Shown here: piece by piece, positions 1 through 4,378 of the stretch
Layout of the letters: every line of letters starts with the position of its first letter
Numbering within the stretch: position 1 is the first letter of the stretch
NCBI RefSeq assembly: GCF_937890665.1
Contig: NZ_CALADU010000149.1
Span: 1-6,621, forward strand
Source: an uncultured Subdoligranulum sp.
GTDB lineage: Bacteria; Bacillota_A; Clostridia; Oscillospirales; Ruminococcaceae
Length of the DNA stretch: 6,621 nt
Direction of reading: 5' to 3'
Position numbers and translations under genes: made by a program
The notes under the pieces: generated by a model
The model's database searches: none
The model's input: only the letters and a program-made list of their open reading frames with translations
Told to the model about the DNA's origin: nothing

Positions 1-50
1 TGGTAGGGGAGCCTTTAAGCGCGTTGCCGCGTGAAAAAGTTTCCCCACCA
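1..50. repeat. Imperfect inverted repeat at the window edge (possibly a dispersed-repeat tail)
   Basis: TGGTAGGGGA at the start is answered by TCCCCACCA at 42-50, with one bulged A. Inside is a second stem, GCGCG-TTGC-CGCGT, flanked by CTTT and AAAG. The stretch AGGGGAGCCTTTA resembles GGGGAGGCTTTA at 3010-3021, so this may be the end of the same repeat family. It lies just downstream of the minus-strand oxidoreductase gene, but neither strand shows a clean hairpin followed by a T-run, so I do not call it a terminator. The window edge may cut it. Confidence 0.45.
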
Positions 51-81
51 TAAGGTTGCAAGGTTGAGTGCTCCCGTTGCC

Positions 82-1698
82 TCAGGCTAGCGCCTCGTGC
101 AGCGTCTTGCGCACCGCGCCGGGGCCCGCCAGTTCGGCCACGAAGTATTCCTCGATCTTCGCAGCCAGCGGCGTGGCGGTCAGGTCCACGCCGAAGATGG
201 ACGCATTGCTCAGGATGCCCTTGAGCTGGCCCTGATACGTCTCCGGCTTGCCCACTTCGATGCCCGCCAGCTTCGCCTGCAGGTCGTCCTTCAGCGGGTC
301 GGCCGAAACTTCAAACGCCTTGCCCTCGTCGTCCACCGCCAGCAGGTAACGCAGCCAGCCGGCCAGCGCCAGCGGGATGGATACCAGCGTGTTCAGGTCG
401 CGGCCTTCCGCGATGTAGCTCTTGATGGTCTCGCCAAAGCGGATGCCCACCTTCTGGGACGTGTCGGTGGCGATGCGCTGCGGCGCGTCCGGCATGAAGG
501 GGTTGGGCAGGCGCTGGCCCACGACCTCGTCAATGAACGCTTTGGGGTCCAGGATGCCGGGGTCCACGACCACCGGCAGGCCCTCGACGTAGCCCAGCCG
601 CTTGATGAGCGCCACGATGTCGGCGTCCTTCATCTCGTCGCAGATCAGCGTGTAGCCCAGCATGCAGCCGTACACGCTCATGGCCGTGTGCAGCGGGTTC
701 AGGCAGGTGGTGACCTTCATGCGCTCGGTCTTGTTCACCGTGTCGCGGTCGGTCAGGTAGACGCCGGCCTTCTCCAGCGGCGGGCGGCCGTTGGGGAACT
801 TGTCCTCGACCACCAGATACTGCGGGCGCTCGGCGTTGACGAAAGCCGCGATGTAGGTGTTCTTGGAAGTGACGATGGGCGCCATGCCCTCGATGCCGTC
901 CTTCGCCAGCGATTCTTCCACCATCTGGTGCGGGCGCGGGGTGATCTTGTCGATCATCGACCAGGGGAAGGCGATCTTCTTCTCGTCGTTGAGGTAGTCC
1001 AGGAAGTCCTGCCCCACAAAGCCCTTCTTCTGCCAGGCTTCGGCCACGGCCATCACGCTGGCACGCAGCTTTTCGCCGTTGTGGGAGCAGTTGTCCATGC
1101 TGACGACGGCCAGCGGCGCGGCGCCCGCCTGGAAACGCTCATACAGCAGCGCGGCCACCAGGCTCATGGCGTGGCGGGCGTGGGCGGGGCCTTCGTCCAT
1201 GTCGGCCTGGACCACCGGCATCAGGCTGCCGTCGGGACGGTAAAGGGCGTAGCCTTTCTCGGTGATGGTGAAAGAGATCATCTGCAGGCCGGGATCGGTG
1301 AAGATCTCCTTGAAGCGGGCCATCATGGCCGCGTCGGAGGAATCGGCGCGCAGGGCCTCGGCCACCGAGCCGATGATCTCGCGGCTGGTGGTGCCGTCGG
1401 GGTTCAGCGTGACCATCATGGTCAGGTTGTCGTAGGGGGTGTAGATCTTGTCGATGATGTCATAGTCGAAGGTGTCGGCCGCGATGATGCCGCGGTCGGC
1501 CAGCCCCTCATTGAGCAGGCGCTGCTGCAGCGCGGCGATGAAACCGCGGAAGATGTTGCCCGCGCCGAAGTGGACCCAGACGGGGTGGGCCTTGGTGGCG
1601 GCGGTCATGGCGGCGTGGTCGAAAGCGGGCAGTTTGACGCCCAGTTTTTCCCATTCGGCTTTGTGCGCGGTGAGGGAAGTTGCATTCATCTGCATCAT
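82..1698 (-). CDS. Mannitol dehydrogenase-family NAD(P)-dependent oxidoreductase, probable fructuronate reductase (UxuB-like)
   Basis: A soluble polyol/hexuronate dehydrogenase of 538 residues. The most likely role is reducing D-fructuronate to D-mannonate in glucuronate breakdown; mannitol 2-dehydrogenase or tagaturonate reductase activity is possible. The N-terminal domain carries the nucleotide-binding motif GAGNIFRGF (residues 45-53). The family motifs MDNCSHNG (201-208) and FPWSMIDKITPRP (244-256) follow, then KVTTCLNPLH (328-337), whose Lys, Asn and His fit the family's catalytic set. No signal peptide or membrane segment is seen. E. coli UxuB is shorter (486 residues as I recall); this length fits Clostridial relatives. 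The start is the first Met of MMQMNATSL, because AAGGAG lies six bases upstream; a Met seven codons earlier would put that ribosome site inside the gene. The gene is GC-rich and divergent from the AraC regulator, its likely controller. The family is secure; the substrate is inferred. Confidence 0.85.
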   Translation of the reverse strand: MMQMNATSLTAHKAEWEKLGVKLPAFDHAAMTAATKAHPVWVHFGAGNIFRGFIAALQQRLLNEGLADRGIIAADTFDYDIIDKIYTPYDNLTMMVTLNPDGTTSREIIGSVAEALRADSSDAAMMARFKEIFTDPGLQMISFTITEKGYALYRPDGSLMPVVQADMDEGPAHARHAMSLVAALLYERFQAGAAPLAVVSMDNCSHNGEKLRASVMAVAEAWQKKGFVGQDFLDYLNDEKKIAFPWSMIDKITPRPHQMVEESLAKDGIEGMAPIVTSKNTYIAAFVNAERPQYLVVEDKFPNGRPPLEKAGVYLTDRDTVNKTERMKVTTCLNPLHTAMSVYGCMLGYTLICDEMKDADIVALIKRLGYVEGLPVVVDPGILDPKAFIDEVVGQRLPNPFMPDAPQRIATDTSQKVGIRFGETIKSYIAEGRDLNTLVSIPLALAGWLRYLLAVDDEGKAFEVSADPLKDDLQAKLAGIEVGKPETYQGQLKGILSNASIFGVDLTATPLAAKIEEYFVAELAGPGAVRKTLHEALA

Positions 1699-1704
1699 GA
1701 AACG

Positions 1705-1710
1705 CTCCTT
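1705..1710 (-). promoter_or_regulatory. Ribosome binding site that fixes the oxidoreductase start
   Basis: On the minus strand AAGGAG is followed by six bases (CGTTTC) and ATG at 1698. This excludes the in-frame ATG at 1719, which lies upstream of the site and has no ribosome site of comparable quality. The product therefore begins MMQMNATSL. Confidence 0.8.
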
Positions 1711-1756
1711 TGTGTGCATGGGAATGGGGGCGGCCCTGTGCCACCCTGCTGCCTAC

Positions 1757-1785
1757 AGTATACGCTGCAATTTTTCACAAGAAAA
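1757..1785 (-). promoter_or_regulatory. Possible promoter of the oxidoreductase gene
   Basis: On the minus strand TATACT (1757-1762) matches five of six bases of the -10 consensus. Seventeen bases upstream is only TTTTCT (1780-1785), a poor -35. A weak -35 would suit a promoter that needs an activator, such as the divergent AraC protein, but that is inference. Confidence 0.35.
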
Positions 1786-1793
1786 TGGCCGAT

Positions 1794-1819
1794 ATTGCTT
1801 GAAAGATTGCAATAATTGC
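1794..1819. promoter_or_regulatory. ATTGC/GCAAT dyad, candidate operator in the divergent control region
   Basis: ATTGC occurs at 1794-1798, 1806-1810 and 1815-1819. GCAAT at 1809-1813 makes two overlapping palindromes, ATTGCAAT (1806-1813) and GCAAT-A-ATTGC (1809-1819). A further GCAAT lies at 1767-1771, next to the possible oxidoreductase promoter. The main dyad covers the spacer between the -35 and -10 of the regulator's promoter, where a bound protein would block it. The AraC protein itself is the obvious candidate binder; this is inference from position. Confidence 0.4.
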
Positions 1820-1827
1820 GGTAAACT
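1799..1827 (+). promoter_or_regulatory. Likely promoter of the AraC-family regulator
   Basis: TTGAAA (1799-1804) and TAAACT (1822-1827) are separated by exactly 17 bases. They match five and four of the six consensus positions. Transcription would start near 1834, giving a leader of about 45 bases. The local AT-rich patch stands out in a GC-rich neighbourhood. Confidence 0.55.
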
Positions 1828-1867
1828 ATTAAAGTAGTGTAAAAGGCGGGGCCCGCGGGGCAGGCCA

Positions 1868-1873
1868 GGGAGG
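1868..1873 (+). promoter_or_regulatory. Ribosome binding site of the AraC-family gene
   Basis: GGGAGG is followed by six bases (TGCAAC) and ATG at 1880. This supports the start MAKPAYNPYT. Confidence 0.75.
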
Positions 1874-1879
1874 TGCAAC

Positions 1880-2800
1880 ATGGCAAAACCGGCGTACAAT
1901 CCCTATACCGGGCGGCAGACGATGGTGGAGCCGGACTACGAGATCTATCGGTACCGGTCCACCTACATGAACGAGGTGGACCTGCACCACCACGATTTTT
2001 ACGAGATCTACCTGCTGCTGCGCGGCCGGGTGGAATATATCGTGGAGAACAAAATTTTCCGTATGCGGCCGGGCGACTGGATGCTGGTCAGCCCGCTGGA
2101 ACTGCACCAGGCGCGCATCGGCCCCGACGATACCTATGAGCGCATCGTGCTGTGGGTGGCGCGGCCGTATCTGGAGGGGCTTTCGACCCCGCGCACCAGC
2201 CTGACCCGCTGTTTTGACACCAGCGTGCCCACCCACACGAACCTGCTGCGGCCGGGCGGCGCGGTGGGGGCGCAGCTTCGCGCGGAGGTGGAGCGGCTGT
2301 ACAAGCAGCGGACCTCGCGGGCGTACGGCAGCGACCTTCTGGCGCAGGGCGCGCTGGTGGAACTGCTGGTGGGCCTGAACCGCACGGCCGAGGAGCGCAG
2401 CGACAGCGGCCCCGCGGGCGCCAGCGACGAGGCGGTGGACGCGGTATTGCATTACATCAACGAGCATTTCAGCGAACCGCTGACGCTGGACGAGCTGGCG
2501 GCGCGGTTTTTCATCAGCAAGTATCACCTGCTGCGCAAGTTCGACGCGCAGGTTGGTACGACGGTACACCGTTATATTTTGCAGAAACGGCTTATCAACG
2601 CCAAGCAGCTTTTGGCGGGGGGCGTGCCGCCGAGCCAGGTGTGCCAGTACTGCGGGTTTGGCGATTACGCGAACTTTTACCGGGCGTTCAAGACCGAGTA
2701 CGGCCAGACGCCGCGCCAGTTCGTGCAGAGCGTGCGCGGCGCGGGGGGCGTTGGGGGTGTCCTTTCTTTGCAAAGAAAGGACCAAAGAAACTCTCTATAA
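1880..2800 (+). CDS. AraC-family transcriptional regulator with N-terminal cupin sensor
   Basis: A 306-residue cytoplasmic DNA-binding regulator. The N-terminal half is a cupin-type sensor (about residues 15-100), seen in HHHDFYEIYLLLRG (36-49) and MRPGDWMLVSPLELHQ (62-77). The C-terminal AraC domain (about 185-285) has two helix-turn-helix units: LTLDELAARFFISKYHLLRKF (201-221 region), and VCQYCGFGDYANFYRAFK (254-271) followed by the family ending YGQTPRQF (274-281). Being divergent from the UxuB-like gene suggests it senses a sugar or sugar acid and controls that gene and itself. Oddly, the AraC fold ends near residue 286. The last 12 codons (LSLQRKDQRNSL) and the stop lie inside the 110-bp repeat at 2761-2870, and the stop overlaps the terminator stem. 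The effector is unknown. Confidence 0.9.
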   Translation: MAKPAYNPYTGRQTMVEPDYEIYRYRSTYMNEVDLHHHDFYEIYLLLRGRVEYIVENKIFRMRPGDWMLVSPLELHQARIGPDDTYERIVLWVARPYLEGLSTPRTSLTRCFDTSVPTHTNLLRPGGAVGAQLRAEVERLYKQRTSRAYGSDLLAQGALVELLVGLNRTAEERSDSGPAGASDEAVDAVLHYINEHFSEPLTLDELAARFFISKYHLLRKFDAQVGTTVHRYILQKRLINAKQLLAGGVPPSQVCQYCGFGDYANFYRAFKTEYGQTPRQFVQSVRGAGGVGGVLSLQRKDQRNSL

Positions 2801-2870
2801 AAAGGCATGGGTGTACACCCATGCCTTTTTGGTTAAAAATTCTTTTGGTTCTTTTCTTATAAGAAAAGAA
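2761..2870 (+). repeat. Three-palindrome 110-bp element, copy A
   Basis: Three perfect palindromes lie in a row: CCTTTCTTTGCAAAGAAAGG (2761-2780); a 32-base hairpin with centre GGGTGTACACCC (2799-2830); and a 22-base palindrome centred on CTTATAAG (2849-2870). The linkers are also roughly complementary (ACCAAAGAAAC against TTCTTTTGGTT), so the whole element can fold into one nested structure with the terminator at its tip. An inverted copy lies at 6244-6353: 100 of 110 bases match without gaps, and the last 35 bases of this copy match exactly. It encodes the AraC C-terminal tail and stop codon. It looks like a dispersed non-coding repeat (REP/MITE-like) used as a terminator. Confidence 0.8.
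2799..2835. terminator. Bidirectional intrinsic terminator between convergent AraC and lacI genes
   Basis: A 32-base perfect palindrome runs AAAAAGGCATGGGTGT and its complement, ending CCTTTTT (2799-2830). Both strands end in GC-rich stem plus five T. It sits directly on the AraC stop codon (2798-2800) and faces the lacI gene from the other side, so it can stop transcription in both directions. Confidence 0.8.
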
Positions 2871-2972
2871 TGAAGAGAGAAGAAAAAACAGATACATGAT
2901 TTGTGGAATGATGGAACATCTGACGGGGAAGGGGTGTTTTTGCGGAATGGGAGCGTCTGGCGGGAGGTGCAG

Positions 2973-3020
2973 AACCCTTCCGTCTGCTTCGCAGACACCT
3001 CCCCTGGGAGGGGAGGCTTT
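2973..3020. repeat. Double-hairpin intergenic repeat
   Basis: GTCTGC-TTC-GCAGAC (2982-2996) is followed at once by CCTCCCC-TGGGA-GGGGAGG (2998-3016) and CTTT. The first hairpin has the same plan as GGCCGC-TTC-GCGGCC at 6596-6610, each after an ACCC(C)TTC/TC lead-in. This suggests a dispersed family with compensating stem changes. No T-run follows, so it is not a standard terminator. The rest of 2871-3129 shows nothing I can name apart from a short hairpin, TGCAGT-TTCT-ACTGCA (3091-3106). Confidence 0.55.
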
Positions 3021-3129
3021 ACTCTACTGCCCGTCAAAGGCTCCCATCGTAGAGGAACCGGTCGCGCAGCACCTTCAAAAGGACTTCCACTGCAGTTTCT
3101 ACTGCAATCAAAACACGCATGAATTTACA

Positions 3130-4095
3130 TTATAGATTCCCCTCGGGGTGCTGAAAAACACAAGGCAACACATTTCTTCTTGTACGGGACTTTGGGTATT
3201 GGAGCCTTTCCAGAATCATTCTTCCTGCCAAATGTCCGATTTTTTGTGTAGGCTGTTTTATAATCGGCACACCACGGAAAAGATGTTCGTATTCCGGTGT
3301 ATCACTAAAACTCACCACAGCCGGATGATAATTCACGGCGCTTTCCAGGCGCATCAATTCAACATACAGTTTGCTGTTTCCAATCAAAAGTGCTGTGCAG
3401 TGTTCTTCCATCAGTTCTTCTGCAGCACAGGCTACCCCGCTATCAATCCCTACATATCGAATAACAGGCGGGAAAGAATACATTTTCGCTGCGTGTCGGT
3501 AGGCTGCTACCCTCTCTTTGGTTGTACTCAGATTTTCTTGCCAAGCCAGCATACCAATTTTCTTGTGCCCATGGGCGATCAGATATTCTATGCTTTCCAG
3601 AATCGCTTCATAGGAATCGGCACGGACCGTATCGCATTGGCTGTTGATGGGGAGACGGTCGATCAGTACAACAGGAAAGCCGGCCGGAATACAGGTGGAA
3701 AGGTCGGCGTAGGATTCAAAACAGCTTGCCACAATCAGGGCATCCACGATCCCAGAAGATAGTCTTTGCAGATGCTCGGCTTCCCGCTGAACATTCTCAT
3801 GCGTATTGGCCACGATCAGATCATAGTGATTGCACCCCAGGATCTCCTCGAGCGCTTCCACAAGCGTTGGGAAAAACGTATTGCAGATGTCGGGCACAAT
3901 AAACCCGATGGTCGATTTTTTACCTGTTTTAAAATGGCGGGCAGAGTTATCCGGCATATATTTTAATTTTTCAATCGCTGCCATAACACGCTGCCTTGTT
4001 TCCGGTCGTACAGGACGCGTCCCATTGATCACATTGGAAACTGTAGCAATAGACACCCCCGCCATACGCGCCACGTCTGTTATTTTGGACTCCAA
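3130..4095 (-). CDS. LacI-family transcriptional repressor
   Basis: A 321-residue cytoplasmic repressor, of normal length for the family. The N-terminus is a clear LacI helix-turn-helix, ITDVARMAGVSIATVSNVING (residues 5-25), followed by the hinge helix YMPDNSARHFKTGKK (46-60). The periplasmic-binding-protein-like sensor starts at STIGFIVPDI (61-70) and includes VVLIDR (142-147), a typical ligand-lobe strand. The start is a TTG at 4095 behind a full AGGAGG nine bases upstream; no in-frame ATG fits that site. It is divergent from the membrane hydrolase gene. The CG-centred operator palindromes in the shared region fit LacI-family DNA binding, so it very likely represses the hydrolase and perhaps itself, with release by a small sugar-like ligand. 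The ligand is unknown. Its GC content is lower than that of the upstream gene pair. Confidence 0.92.
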   Translation of the reverse strand: MESKITDVARMAGVSIATVSNVINGTRPVRPETRQRVMAAIEKLKYMPDNSARHFKTGKKSTIGFIVPDICNTFFPTLVEALEEILGCNHYDLIVANTHENVQREAEHLQRLSSGIVDALIVASCFESYADLSTCIPAGFPVVLIDRLPINSQCDTVRADSYEAILESIEYLIAHGHKKIGMLAWQENLSTTKERVAAYRHAAKMYSFPPVIRYVGIDSGVACAAEELMEEHCTALLIGNSKLYVELMRLESAVNYHPAVVSFSDTPEYEHLFRGVPIIKQPTQKIGHLAGRMILERLQYPKSRTRRNVLPCVFQHPEGNL

Positions 4096-4104
4096 CTTTC
4101 GTCA

Positions 4105-4110
4105 CCTCCT
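4105..4110 (-). promoter_or_regulatory. Strong ribosome binding site serving a TTG start
   Basis: A perfect AGGAGG on the minus strand lies nine bases before the TTG at 4095. The GTG overlapping the ribosome site (4105-4103) is out of frame. The weak start codon behind a strong site would keep repressor synthesis modest. Confidence 0.7.
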
Positions 4111-4114
4111 GCAA

Positions 4115-4128
4115 TATAAACGTTTTAT
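4115..4128. promoter_or_regulatory. Secondary LacI-type operator in the lacI leader
   Basis: TATAAACGTTTTAT contains the perfect core AAACGTTT (4118-4125), the same as in the main operator at 4281-4296. Its flanks are AT-rich but not symmetric. It lies just upstream of the lacI ribosome site, so binding would block the repressor's own transcription. The centres of the two sites are 167 bp apart, close to 16 helical turns, so they could be joined by a loop. Confidence 0.5.
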
Positions 4129-4141
4129 CGTACCTATAACA

Positions 4142-4169
4142 AGCTTAGCAAAATGATATCGAATGTCAA
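4142..4169 (-). promoter_or_regulatory. Possible promoter of lacI
   Basis: On the minus strand a perfect TTGACA (4164-4169) is followed after 16 bases by TAAGCT (4142-4147), a weak -10. An alternative pair, TTGCTA with GATAAA nearer the gene, is also possible. The exact start cannot be settled by eye. Confidence 0.35.
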
Positions 4170-4171
4170 TT

Positions 4172-4193
4172 TGAGATTTATACCAAAATCTCA
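4172..4193. promoter_or_regulatory. 22-bp dyad of unknown binder between the divergent promoters
   Basis: TGAGATTT (4172-4179) and AAATCTCA (4186-4193) are perfect inverted repeats with a six-base spacer, ATACCA. The dyad lies just upstream of the lacI -35 and about 50 bp upstream of the hydrolase -35. It does not resemble the CG-centred LacI operator, so a second regulator may act here. There is no T-run, so it is not a terminator. Confidence 0.4.
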
Positions 4194-4244
4194 CATGTTT
4201 ATTGTGCGTTTTGTTCAAAAGCGAAGTAAAACGATTCCGTATAA

Positions 4245-4273
4245 TTGACAGTTTGACTAAAGTACAGTACAAT
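4245..4273 (+). promoter_or_regulatory. Near-consensus promoter of the membrane hydrolase gene
   Basis: TTGACA (4245-4250) is a perfect -35. After exactly 17 bases comes TACAAT (4268-4273), five of six at the -10. Transcription should start near 4280, giving a leader of about 100 bases. A promoter this strong would need repression, which fits the operator immediately downstream. Confidence 0.8.
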
Positions 4274-4280
4274 GCAGATA

Positions 4281-4296
4281 ATTAAAACGTTTTAAT
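4281..4296. promoter_or_regulatory. Primary LacI-family operator
   Basis: ATTAAAACGTTTTAAT is a perfect 16-bp palindrome with the central CG typical of LacI-family operators. It begins at the predicted transcription start of the hydrolase gene, so a bound repressor would block initiation. It resembles a CcpA cre site but lacks the outer TG...CA bases, so the divergent LacI protein is the better candidate. A partial match, AAAACGATT (4228-4236), lies just upstream of the -35. Confidence 0.75.
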
Positions 4297-4360
4297 ACCG
4301 GCATTTTACAACATCGCATTTCCCTTAAATCTTTCTGCAGGCAGAAAAAACCGTTCCAGG

Positions 4361-4367
4361 AAAGGAG
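4361..4367 (+). promoter_or_regulatory. Ribosome binding site of the membrane hydrolase
   Basis: AAAGGAG is followed after 11 bases by ATG at 4379. The spacing is somewhat long, but no other in-frame start lies closer. A small hairpin, TTTCTG-CAGG-CAGAAA (4332-4347), lies just upstream in the leader. Confidence 0.65.
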
Positions 4368-4378
4368 AGAAAACATCC

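Noticed and set aside
1699..1719. N-terminal extension MHTKERF of the oxidoreductase
   Set aside because: The ribosome site AAGGAG would lie within these codons, and the next Met is correctly spaced from it.
97..1815. A long plus-strand open frame (572 codons) antisense to the oxidoreductase gene
   Set aside because: It is rich in Arg, His, Gln, Gly and Val without family motifs, as expected from the reverse reading of a GC-rich gene. The minus-strand gene has clear dehydrogenase motifs and a ribosome site.
1829..2785. A 318-codon minus-strand open frame opposite the AraC gene
   Set aside because: It is a shadow of the GC-rich AraC gene. Its N-terminal SLQRKD arises because the end palindrome of the element reads the same on both strands.
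4281..4296. CcpA cre site
   Set aside because: The centre fits, but the outer TG and CA bases of cre are missing. A LacI-family gene next door explains the palindrome better.
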